Assembly (NCBI GenBank): GCA_017883345.1
Contig: JADGNT010000078.1
Location: 1-11,202, forward strand
DNA: 11,202 nt
Direction of reading: 5' to 3'
From: Candidatus Solibacter sp.
GTDB lineage: Bacteria; Acidobacteriota; Terriglobia; Bryobacterales; Bryobacteraceae
Each line of letters begins with the position of its first letter. Position 1 is the stretch's first letter. Below, piece by piece: positions 1 through 5,909 of the stretch. The position numbers and the translations under genes were made by a program. The notes beneath the pieces were generated by a model. It searched no databases. It saw nothing but the letters and a program-made list of their open reading frames with translations, and had not been told where the DNA came from.

Positions 1-662
1 GGTGCGTTTAAGAACTCCACGAACGGCGTCATGGCCCGAAAATGCTTGACCACTTCGGTGTACACTGCGGGCGTGGTCGCCAGATTCGGCGGCAGCTCCA
101 CGTATAACAGGTACTGCTTGAGCCGCAAAAGGTCGGCCGCGGGGTGATCGCTGGGGTAGCCCTTGGGTACCCGCGTCAACTGCTCGCCCTGCACCGCGAC
201 GAAGAGCTGGCGAACCGCGCGCGCCCCGGCGATCTTGCGGAATTCCTCGTGCCGCTCCGCCAGGTGCTGCCGGATGGCGAGCAGCGTTTCCGGTTCCGGC
301 ATGTAGATACCCCCGCCGATCGCCACCTCCTTGTGCGACACCGCAAAATAGTATCCCGCGCCTGCCTTGTCCCCGCGCCGCGAAAACGAGGCCGCAATGT
401 GGTCCTTGTACGGCGTCTTGTCCTGGCTGAAACGCGTGTCGCGATAGATGCGGTATATCGCCTTGTCGGGATCCGTCACGTACTCCGGCGCGAAGCTCCG
501 CATCGCCGAATTCACCGCGCCCACCAGTTCCCGCATGGGTTGCTTCAAAGTCTCTTCGAAGACGGCCTTGCGCGGCTGGAACCACTCGCGGCGGTTGTTG
601 CGCCGCAGGCTGGCAAAGAACGCCAGTCCCTCCGCCGGAAACCCCGGAAATACGAATCGCAC
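1..662 (-). CDS. DUF2461 (TIGR02453-type) protein, 3' end cut by the window edge
   Basis: Reading the minus strand from a GTG at 662 gives 220 uninterrupted codons that run off the left edge; family members are about 220-230 aa, so only a few residues should be missing. The family signature is visible: FPAEGLAFFASLRRNNRREWF at the N-terminus (residues 7-27), then IYRIYRDTRFSQDKTPYKDH (about 68-87) and GGGIYMPEPETLLAIR (about 114-129). No biochemical function is established for DUF2461. The GTG is chosen because AAGGGAGG lies 8 nt upstream (complement of 671-678) and the conserved N-terminal motif begins at once. It is transcribed divergently from murB with a 28-bp gap, so both genes must share promoter space. 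The long plus-strand frames over this region are antisense shadows. Confidence 0.93.
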   Translation of the reverse strand, partial: MRFVFPGFPAEGLAFFASLRRNNRREWFQPRKAVFEETLKQPMRELVGAVNSAMRSFAPEYVTDPDKAIYRIYRDTRFSQDKTPYKDHIAASFSRRGDKAGAGYYFAVSHKEVAIGGGIYMPEPETLLAIRQHLAERHEEFRKIAGARAVRQLFVAVQGEQLTRVPKGYPSDHPAADLLRLKQYLLYVELPPNLATTPAVYTEVVKHFRAMTPFVEFLNA

Positions 663-690
663 GAAGTATGCCTCCCTTATACTTAAGGTA
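663..690. promoter_or_regulatory. Compact divergent start region between DUF2461 gene and murB
   Basis: Only 28 bp separate the two start codons. On the plus strand TATACT (678-683) resembles a -10 box and would place the transcript start at about 690, next to the murB ATG, so a leaderless murB mRNA is possible. AAGG (685-688) lies too close to the ATG to be a good ribosome site. On the minus strand AAGGGAGG (complement of 671-678) is a strong ribosome site for the DUF2461 gene. I see no convincing -35 box for either direction. Confidence 0.35.
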
Positions 691-1653
691 ATGCCGACCA
701 CGGAAGAGACGCAGTCGCGCCTCGCCGAGATTCCTAATTTAACTGTTTCCGCCCTCACTCCGCTCGCCGGCTACACCAGGTTCGGCATCGGTGGACCGGC
801 CGATCTCTTTGCCGAAACGCGCGACCAGCAGGCGTTCATCGCGGCCGTTGCCGTCGCCCGCGCGAGCTCTACCGAGGTCTGTGTCACGGGCGGCGGCACC
901 AACCTGATCGTTTCCGACCGGGGCTTCCGCGGCCTGGTGCTGCGTTTCTCCGAGGACACGCTGGCTTCCGATGGCCCGCGCATCACGGCCGGGGCCGGGG
1001 CACGGCTCCAGGACCTCGTCGATTTTGCCAACCATCACGCGCTCCAAGGGCTGGAAACGCTTGCCGGCATCCCCGGCTGGGTGGGCGCGGCGGTCTATGG
1101 CAACGCCGGCGCTTACGGGCATGCCATCGCGGAACGCGTCGCCGCCGTGCGCTTCTTCGATGGCGTCAGAGTGCGCGCTTTCGACAACCGGCAGTGCGAG
1201 TTCCGCTATCGCGAAAGCCTCTTCAAACGCCACAAAGAGTGGACCATCTTCCAGGTGGAATTCTCTCTCGACGCGGCGGCCGCCGTGGAGCTCGAACAGA
1301 TCTCGGCCGGCATCCTCAAGGTGCGCAACGAAAAATTCCCGCCCACCATGAAATGCGCCGGCAGCATCTTCAAGAACTTTCTGCTGCGCGAACTGCCTCC
1401 GGCGGTGGCCGCCGGGGTGCCGGCCGTGGTGGTGCGCGAGGGCAAGATACCGGCCGCCTGGTTCCTCGAACAGGTGGGCGCCAAGGGCATGCAGCTCGGC
1501 GGCATTCACGTGGCGGCGCATCACGCCAATCTGATCTACAATGCGGGTCAAGGCACGGCGCGCGAGTTATGCGAGGTGATCGCGGAGCTGAAACGCCGCG
1601 TGCGCGAGCGCTTTGGCATCGAAGTGGAAGAAGAGGTGCAATACGTGGGTTAG
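691..1653 (+). CDS. murB: UDP-N-acetylmuramate dehydrogenase (UDP-N-acetylenolpyruvoylglucosamine reductase) MurB
   Basis: MurB is the cytoplasmic FAD enzyme that reduces UDP-GlcNAc-enolpyruvate to UDP-N-acetylmuramate with NADPH, the second committed step of peptidoglycan synthesis. The 320-aa product has the FAD-binding segment TRFGIGGPADLF (29-40), GGGTNL (67-72) and IPGWVGAAVYGNAGAYG (127-143). The substrate-loop motif YRESLFK (173-179) follows, then the proton-donor serine in CAGSIFKN (S225), AAWFLEQVGAKGMQLGG (255-271) and the C-terminal catalytic glutamate in EEEVQYVG (E315). The frame stays open upstream to 448, but that part overlaps the divergent DUF2461 gene and precedes the family N-terminus, so ATG 691 is preferred. 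It is not embedded in a division/cell-wall cluster here. The ankyrin gene downstream overlaps or follows within 16 nt, suggesting co-transcription. Confidence 0.95.
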   Translation: MPTTEETQSRLAEIPNLTVSALTPLAGYTRFGIGGPADLFAETRDQQAFIAAVAVARASSTEVCVTGGGTNLIVSDRGFRGLVLRFSEDTLASDGPRITAGAGARLQDLVDFANHHALQGLETLAGIPGWVGAAVYGNAGAYGHAIAERVAAVRFFDGVRVRAFDNRQCEFRYRESLFKRHKEWTIFQVEFSLDAAAAVELEQISAGILKVRNEKFPPTMKCAGSIFKNFLLRELPPAVAAGVPAVVVREGKIPAAWFLEQVGAKGMQLGGIHVAAHHANLIYNAGQGTARELCEVIAELKRRVRERFGIEVEEEVQYVG

Positions 1654-2872
1654 CGGCACAGCCCGGACCGTGACACTGTTTGCACTCGTCGGCAGCGCCC
1701 TCGCCGCGGCCGACCTCCATGACGCCGTAATGTCGGGCGATCTCGAGCGCGTCAAGCGGGAGATCGCTGGCGGCGCCAACGTCAATCAGCCCGACCAGAT
1801 GGGCGCCACTCCGTTGCACGATGTGGCCTGGAGCGGCAATCGCGAAATCGCCCTCTACCTGCTGGAGCATGGCGCCAACGTTAAGGCCCGTCATACCGAG
1901 GGCGGATCCCAGCCTCTGGCGTACGCCTGCATCAAAAACGATATTCCGATGGTCGACCTGCTGCTGGCCCACGGCGCGGACCTGCGCGCGACGGATAATT
2001 CCGGCGCCACGCCGCTGCACCTCGCCGTGGACCGCGGTTACGAGCAGCTTGCCGTGTTGCTGACGGTCAAGGGCGCCGGCGTCAATGTCCGCGACAAGGC
2101 CGGCTCCGCGCCGCTCGATGAGGCCGCCCGCCGCGGCTTTCGCGCCATTGCCCAGATGCTGATCCTGCACGGCGCGCGGGTGGACCAGGCCGACCCGGCC
2201 ACCGGCTCCACGCCGCTCAATGAGGCCGCCCGCAAGGGCCATCGCGAACTGGTGGCGCTGCTCCTGGACAAGGGCGCGGATCCCAAACGTCGCGACAACT
2301 CCGGCGCCAGCCCCATCGAGAATGCCGCTCGCGGACGCCATGCGGAGGCGCTGGAGCTTTTGATTGTCGCCGCCGGGCCCGCCGCGGCGGAGATCGGCGC
2401 GCTGCTGATCGAGTCCGCTATAAAGGGTCAGACCGATATTGCCGATCTATTGATTAAGAAGGGCGCCAACGTGGACGCCCGCGACAAATCCGGCGCCACG
2501 CCGCTTCACCAGGCGGCGTTGAAGGGCAATCTTGCGTTCGCCACCCTGCTGTTACAACACGGAGCCGATGTCAATGCGCGCGATGGAGACGGCGCGACAC
2601 CGCTGCACAATTCCGCCCTGAGCGGCCGCCGCGAACTGGCCGCGCTGCTCCTGGACAAGGGCGCGGACCGCGACGCGCGCGATTCCGAATCCGGCGCCAC
2701 TCCGCTCTATCACGCCGCCGCATGGGGCCGGACCGAGTTGGTGGAACTGCTGGTGGCGCGCGGAGCCGACGTCAACGCCAGCAACAAGGCCGGCGTCACG
2801 CCTCTGGCCGCCGCCGAAAAGAACGGCTTCCCCGAAGCCGCCGCCATCCTGAAGCAACACGGCGCCCGGTAA
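1613..2872 (+). CDS. Secreted ankyrin-repeat protein
   Basis: Ankyrin repeats are 33-residue helix-turn-helix units that bind other proteins; the partner is unknown. About 12 units follow each other from residue 33 to the end. Most have the GATPLHxAAxxG...LLxxGADVNARD pattern, e.g. GATPLHQAALKGNLAFATLL and GATPLYHAAAWGRTELVELL. Unit 7 (GASPIENAARGRHAEALELL onward) loses its loop and unit 8 lacks the GATPLH start. A secretion signal precedes the repeats: basic KWKKR, then TVTLFALVGSALA and likely cleavage around ALA-AADLHD. The start is uncertain. TTG 1613 supplies the basic signal n-region but overlaps murB by 41 nt and has no ribosome site. GTG 1670, in frame 16 nt after the murB stop, gives MTLFALVGSALAAADLHD without basic residues. 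There is no enzyme domain. Confidence 0.9.
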   Translation: MASKWKKRCNTWVSGTARTVTLFALVGSALAAADLHDAVMSGDLERVKREIAGGANVNQPDQMGATPLHDVAWSGNREIALYLLEHGANVKARHTEGGSQPLAYACIKNDIPMVDLLLAHGADLRATDNSGATPLHLAVDRGYEQLAVLLTVKGAGVNVRDKAGSAPLDEAARRGFRAIAQMLILHGARVDQADPATGSTPLNEAARKGHRELVALLLDKGADPKRRDNSGASPIENAARGRHAEALELLIVAAGPAAAEIGALLIESAIKGQTDIADLLIKKGANVDARDKSGATPLHQAALKGNLAFATLLLQHGADVNARDGDGATPLHNSALSGRRELAALLLDKGADRDARDSESGATPLYHAAAWGRTELVELLVARGADVNASNKAGVTPLAAAEKNGFPEAAAILKQHGAR

Positions 2873-2892
2873 GACAGGCCTCCTGGCCTGTC
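2873..2892 (+). repeat. Palindromic repeat element, copy 1 (inverted orientation)
   Basis: GACAGGCC-TCCT-GGCCTGTC begins immediately after the ankyrin gene's TAA. Its 8-bp GC-rich stem with a 4-nt loop is followed 4 nt later by five T residues (2897-2901), so it could act as a weak intrinsic terminator. It is the exact reverse complement of copy 2, 20 bp downstream. Confidence 0.85.
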
Positions 2893-2912
2893 GGCATTTT
2901 TGCGGAAAGACA

Positions 2913-2933
2913 GACAGGCCAGGAGGCCTGTCC
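2913..2933 (+). repeat. Palindromic repeat element, copy 2
   Basis: GACAGGCC-AGGA-GGCCTGTC followed by C, in the same orientation as copies 3 and 4. With copy 1 it forms a 20-bp inverted repeat separated by a 20-nt spacer. It lies 14 nt before the ATG of the histidine kinase gene. Confidence 0.88.
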
Positions 2934-2947
2934 TACCCACTACCGTC

Positions 2948-4378
2948 ATGAGAAACGATTCCCTTTTCACTACCGGCGCGCGCCGCCACTTGCGCCTGCT
3001 GTTGCGCGCAATCCGGCCCCTCGCCGATCGTCTCGACCGGCAGTTCCGCGCCGTATTGCGCCAACGTCCTTACGATGCCGCGCAGATACGCGCGCTGCTA
3101 GAGATCGCGCCGGCCGCCGCCAGCCGCTTGCGCACGCTCGACCAGTTCCGCGAGCGGGTGGAATACCATGGCCGCCGCCTGGCCCGGCTGAACCTCCCTC
3201 TCTCCGAGGTCTGCGAGCTGCTCGGCGAATTCGGCGAGTTGCTCGATACTGCGCTCGCTGGCGCGTTCGCGCCGCCGCGCGAGCAATTGCAACTGGTCAC
3301 GCGGCTGGTATTGAATCAGGCGTATTACCAGGTGCGCGAAGCCGAGTCCCAGGCGTTCTTCGGGCTCTACCATGCCGAAGCCGAAGCCGTTGGCCTCGAG
3401 GACCTGCTGGCGCGCCTCGTGGCCGTCCTTACCCGCACGTTTCACGCGCGTTCCGGGCGGCTTCAGTTGCTGGCCGCGCCGCTCACCGGAAAACTCGCTC
3501 ACCCGCTCTACATCCAACACCGCGGCCGCGACGAGCAGCTCATAGCGTGTCCCACCATGCGTGGGTCGCATGCGTCCTATTGGTCGTTCCCCATCCAAAG
3601 TGTGGCCCTGTTGCAGTTGGGTTTCGCCGTGCCCTATCCCTGGCTGCCGCGCGAACTGGCCATGCTGCACGCCGCCGGCGCGCGCTGCTTTGCAGCCATG
3701 GAACGCGTCCGCATGCAGGGCGAAGTGCGCCGCTTCGAAGCCGAAGCGCGCCGCGCCGAAGAGGGGGAGCGGCGACGCATCGGCCGCGATCTGCACGATG
3801 AAGCGGGACAATCGCTGGTGCTCCTGCGGCTCCAGTTGGAAATGATGGAAAAGGATGCGCCGCCCGCGTTACGCCAGCGGTTGGAGCAGGCACGGCTCAT
3901 CACGGAGCGCACGGTGGGTGAGTTGCGGCGCACCATAGCCGCGCTCAGTCCGGCAGTGGTGGAGCGGCTCGGCCTGGAGGCGGCGCTGCGTCAACTTGCC
4001 GCTCGCTTTCGCCAACAACAGGCCGCCGACGTGCGCTTGCGTATCTCAGCCGGGGTCGCGGGACTTTCGCTGGAAGCACAGGAGGTGATCTACCGCGTTG
4101 CCAAGGAAGCCCTACAGAATGTTTTCAAGCATTCCCAGGCAAGCTCCGTAAAGCTTCTACTGGGTTCGGCCGATAAGAGAGTTAGGTTGAGCATCCAGGA
4201 CAATGGCGTCGGATTTAGTCCGGAAACGGCACGGGGTAAGCCCCTGTCGTTCGGATTGGCGGGAATGCAGGAGCGCGCCACGCTCCTGGGCGGAACGCTG
4301 GTCCTGCGGAGTGCCCCTGGGAAAGGCGCCACGGTGATTCTGGAATTGCCGCGGCCTGCCGTAAAAGGTATCAAGTAA
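2948..4378 (+). CDS. NarL-family soluble sensor histidine kinase (HisKA_3) with GAF-like domain
   Basis: This 476-aa cytoplasmic kinase should autophosphorylate and pass phosphate to the response regulator that starts right after its stop. Residues about 12-130 are a helical N-terminal region that faintly resembles RsbR/globin-like sensor folds (my weak guess). Residues about 150-255 look GAF-like. The HisKA_3 box RRRIGRDLHDEAGQSL carries the phospho-acceptor H283. The HATPase domain has the N box EALQNVFKHS (N391), G1 DNGVGF (from D418) and G2 SFGLAGMQERATLLGG (from 434). There is no transmembrane segment, so the signal is probably intracellular. ATG 2948 is chosen because an upstream TTG (2900) would require translating the repeat; no clear ribosome site precedes ATG 2948. 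The ligand is not predictable. Confidence 0.93.
   Translation: MRNDSLFTTGARRHLRLLLRAIRPLADRLDRQFRAVLRQRPYDAAQIRALLEIAPAAASRLRTLDQFRERVEYHGRRLARLNLPLSEVCELLGEFGELLDTALAGAFAPPREQLQLVTRLVLNQAYYQVREAESQAFFGLYHAEAEAVGLEDLLARLVAVLTRTFHARSGRLQLLAAPLTGKLAHPLYIQHRGRDEQLIACPTMRGSHASYWSFPIQSVALLQLGFAVPYPWLPRELAMLHAAGARCFAAMERVRMQGEVRRFEAEARRAEEGERRRIGRDLHDEAGQSLVLLRLQLEMMEKDAPPALRQRLEQARLITERTVGELRRTIAALSPAVVERLGLEAALRQLAARFRQQQAADVRLRISAGVAGLSLEAQEVIYRVAKEALQNVFKHSQASSVKLLLGSADKRVRLSIQDNGVGFSPETARGKPLSFGLAGMQERATLLGGTLVLRSAPGKGATVILELPRPAVKGIK
3551..3574 (+). repeat. Small hairpin plus palindrome inside the kinase gene
   Basis: CCCAC-catgc-GTGGG (3551-3565) forms a 5-bp stem, followed at once by the perfect 8-bp palindrome CGCATGCG (3567-3574). 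It encodes PTMRGSHA inside the GAF-like domain (residues 202-209). It could be a decayed or partial coding-region repeat of the kind seen elsewhere in this window, but there is only one copy here. Confidence 0.3.
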
Positions 4379-5050
4379 ATGTCAAAAATCAGAGTCCTTC
4401 TAACCGACGATCATACACTTTTCCGGGACGGTATCCGGACCCTGCTCGCCGCCGAATCCGACCTGGAAGTCGTCGGCGAAGCCGCCAACGCGCTGGATGC
4501 CGTCGCGCTGGCCCAGCAATTGCGGCCCGACGTCGTCCTCATGGACATCGGGATGGCCGGTATGAGCAGCTTCGAGGCCACCCGTCAGGTCCGCAAGGAG
4601 CGCCCCGATACCAAGGTGATCTTCCTCTCCATGTATGACGACGAAGACTATCTGGCCGAGTGCGTCGACATCGGGGCCAGCGGCTACATCCTCAAGGACA
4701 GTCCGGCCGAACAACTAATCACCGCCATCCGCGAAGTCTCTCGCGGCGGCAGTTACCTGAGCCCGCGCCTGCTCACCCGCCTGGTGGATGGTTTCCGCAT
4801 GCAAGGCCGTGGGCCCACACGCCAGCCGCGTTTCGGCACGCTCACCAAACGCGAGTGCGAGATTCTCAAAATGCTGGCCGAGGGCAGATCCGTCAAAGAG
4901 ATCGCGAGCTCCTTCGAACTCAGCGTAAAGACCGTCGAGGCCCACAAATTCAACTTGATGCGCAAACTCGATATCCACAATAAGGCGCAACTGGTCCAGT
5001 ACGCGATTCAGAAAAAGGTCATTCGCCTCCAGGAACCGGCCTTCGGATAA
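4379..5050 (+). CDS. NarL/FixJ-family response regulator, LuxR-type DNA-binding
   Basis: This 223-aa protein has a complete receiver domain: acidic pair D10-D11, phospho-acceptor D56 in VVLMDIGMAG, switch serine S84 in VIFLSMYDDED, and K106 in GYILKD. A LuxR-type helix-turn-helix follows (about 153-205): LTKRECEILKMLAEGRSVKE, then the recognition-helix segment LSVKTVEAHKFNLMRKL. These are the standard features of a phosphorylation-activated transcription factor. The ATG directly follows the TAA of the partner kinase (4376-4378) with no gap, and AAAAGG about 11 nt upstream can serve as ribosome site. The two genes are therefore almost certainly translationally coupled cognate partners. The targets are not visible; the next downstream promoter region (5051-5180) is a possible site but nothing proves it. 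Confidence 0.96.
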   Translation: MSKIRVLLTDDHTLFRDGIRTLLAAESDLEVVGEAANALDAVALAQQLRPDVVLMDIGMAGMSSFEATRQVRKERPDTKVIFLSMYDDEDYLAECVDIGASGYILKDSPAEQLITAIREVSRGGSYLSPRLLTRLVDGFRMQGRGPTRQPRFGTLTKRECEILKMLAEGRSVKEIASSFELSVKTVEAHKFNLMRKLDIHNKAQLVQYAIQKKVIRLQEPAFG

Positions 5051-5054
5051 TTTC

Positions 5055-5087
5055 GTGTCCCGCAAGCACATGTGTCTAAGTTGACAC
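5055..5087. promoter_or_regulatory. GTGTC/GACAC operator-like palindrome upstream of the L,D-transpeptidase operon
   Basis: GTGTC (5072-5076), six bases, then GACAC (5083-5087) make a perfect 5-bp dyad. A further direct GTGTC lies at 5055-5059, 17 bp upstream, and CACATGTG (5067-5074) is a perfect palindrome overlapping the dyad. The dyad centre is about 80 bp before the transcript start predicted for the sigma-54-like site, a plausible activator distance. Its right arm also overlaps the TTGACA at 5081-5086. A dimeric regulator is implied; which one is unknown. Confidence 0.4.
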
Positions 5088-5108
5088 GCCGATTAGGAAC
5101 AATAAAAC
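5081..5108 (+). promoter_or_regulatory. Possible sigma-70-type promoter
   Basis: A consensus -35 TTGACA (5081-5086) is followed after 16 bp by TAAAAC (5103-5108), which matches the -10 consensus at four of six positions. The predicted start is near 5115, giving a leader of about 65 nt. This is the only clear TTGACA in an AT-richer intergenic stretch of 130 bp. The weak -10 makes the call moderate. Confidence 0.45.
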
Positions 5109-5131
5109 TACTGTTTTCAATTACTTAGAGT

Positions 5132-5148
5132 CTGGTCACCTTCCTGCA
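5132..5148 (+). promoter_or_regulatory. Possible sigma-54 (-24/-12) promoter
   Basis: CTGGTCACCTTCCTGCA has the obligatory GG (5134-5135) and GC (5146-5147) at exactly 10-bp separation, with CTGG at -24 and TGCA at -12. The bases between (TCAC instead of CACG) do not match, so it fits about 8 of the 13 informative consensus positions. The predicted start is near 5159. The last visible gene of the downstream cluster encodes a sigma-54 activator, which makes autoregulation plausible but unproven. Confidence 0.35.
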
Positions 5149-5153
5149 TCTTA

Positions 5154-5172
5154 CCTCCGCGTAGTACGGAGG
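5154..5172 (+). promoter_or_regulatory. Hairpin covering the Shine-Dalgarno of the L,D-transpeptidase gene
   Basis: CCTCCG (5154-5159) pairs perfectly with CGGAGG (5167-5172) across a 7-nt loop. The 3' arm contains GGAGG, the only good ribosome site, 8 nt before ATG 5181. A folded leader would hide it. A transcript starting at the predicted sigma-54 start (5159) would lack almost all of the 5' arm. Confidence 0.5.
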
Positions 5173-5180
5173 ATCGGAAG

Positions 5181-5753
5181 ATGCTCAAAGTCCAAGATCA
5201 GATCCAAAATCAGATAAGAGAACAGATCAAAAAGATGGCGGCGCTGACCGGCGTCATGTTGATGGCCGCCGCTGAGGCCCTGGCCCAGGACAACTCCTCT
5301 CGCCCCGCCCGCCGCATCGTGGTCAGCATTCCGGACCGCAAGCTGGCCGTGCTCGAAGGCGACCGCATCGTGCGCATCTTCGAAACCGCGGTGGGTGCGC
5401 CCAAGTCGCCCAGTCCCACCGGCGTCTACCAAATCGTCAACAGCATCGCCGACCCCACCTGGTACACCAAAGGCAAGATCGTGCCCCCCGGCAAATGTAA
5501 TCCGCTCGGCACGCGGTGGCTCGGCTTGAGCCGCAAGGGCTACGGCATTCACGGCACCAACCGGCCGGGCTCGATCGGCCACAACGCCTCGCACGGATGC
5601 ATCCGCATGCGCAATCGCGAAGTCGAAGAACTCTTCAAAATGGTGGCCGTCGGCGAGAAGGTAGAACTTTACGACGAACGCAATCCCGACATCGCGCGCC
5701 TCTTCGGCGTGCCGTCGCTCGTAGCCGCCGGTGGCGAACCCGCCGGCCAGTAA
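5181..5753 (+). CDS. Secreted L,D-transpeptidase (YkuD/ErfK domain)
   Basis: L,D-transpeptidases make 3-3 crosslinks in peptidoglycan or attach proteins to it in the periplasm, through an active-site cysteine. The 190-aa product has a single YkuD domain from about residue 44 (RRIVVSIPDRKLAVLEGDR) to about 165. The catalytic motif is intact: H124 in YGIHGTNRP, then ASHGCIRM with H138, G139, C140 and R142. The signal peptide is unusual: a long polar n-region (VQDQIQNQIREQIKK) before MAALTGVMLMAAAEALA, with cleavage likely at ALA-QD. An internal ATG at 5235 would give a conventional signal peptide, but the strong GGAGG lies 8 nt before ATG 5181, so that start is kept. There is no LysM or other wall-binding domain. 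The next gene starts 12 nt after the stop. Confidence 0.94.
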   Translation: MLKVQDQIQNQIREQIKKMAALTGVMLMAAAEALAQDNSSRPARRIVVSIPDRKLAVLEGDRIVRIFETAVGAPKSPSPTGVYQIVNSIADPTWYTKGKIVPPGKCNPLGTRWLGLSRKGYGIHGTNRPGSIGHNASHGCIRMRNREVEELFKMVAVGEKVELYDERNPDIARLFGVPSLVAAGGEPAGQ

Positions 5754-5765
5754 GGGGAAACCACC

Positions 5766-5909
5766 ATGGAAAACCTGATCGCATGGATTCTGATGGCGGC
5801 CGTCTCGCTGCCCATTTCGTTCCTGGTCGCTCGCGGCTGCCTGCGCGGCGTGCTCCGCCTGATCAGTAAAGGCGACAGGCCAGGAGGCCTGTCCCACGAT
5901 GTGCTATGA
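5766..5909 (+). CDS. 47-aa single-span membrane peptide with a repeat-derived C-terminus
   Basis: ATG 5766 to TGA 5907-5909 encodes 47 residues. AAGGGGA (5753-5759), 6 nt upstream, is a good ribosome site. One hydrophobic helix, LIAWILMAAVSLPISFLVA (residues 4-22), is followed by the basic RGCLRGVLRLISKG, so the C-terminus should stay in the cytoplasm. Residues 37-44 (DRPGGLSH) come from the palindromic repeat; the ancestral peptide probably ended near residue 36. The stop overlaps the start of the next gene as ATGA, which points to translational coupling. I recognise no family. Tight packing, the ribosome site and the membrane pattern make it likely real. Confidence 0.65.
   Translation: MENLIAWILMAAVSLPISFLVARGCLRGVLRLISKGDRPGGLSHDVL
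5874..5897 (+). repeat. Palindromic repeat element, copy 3 (translated)
   Basis: GACAGGCC-AGGA-GGCCTGTC followed by CCAC, identical over 24 bp to copy 4. It lies in the last codons of the 47-aa membrane peptide and reads DRPGGLSH, in the same phase as copy 4. Confidence 0.9.

Noticed and set aside
448..690. Upstream extension of the murB reading frame
   Set aside because: It overlaps the divergent DUF2461 gene almost completely and the family N-terminus begins after ATG 691.
739..1551. 270-aa minus-strand open frame opposite murB
   Set aside because: It lies wholly antisense to a gene with complete MurB motifs and shows Gly/His/Arg/Ala-rich composition typical of the complement of GC-rich codons; no domain is recognisable.
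1700..2870. Ankyrin region considered as a DNA tandem repeat
   Set aside because: The roughly 99-bp periodicity is at the protein level with diverged DNA; it reflects ankyrin units, not a recent DNA repeat.
2722..3801. 359-aa plus-strand frame spanning the ankyrin/kinase junction
   Set aside because: It runs out of frame through two well supported genes and through the repeat pair; Arg/Pro/Ala-rich shadow.
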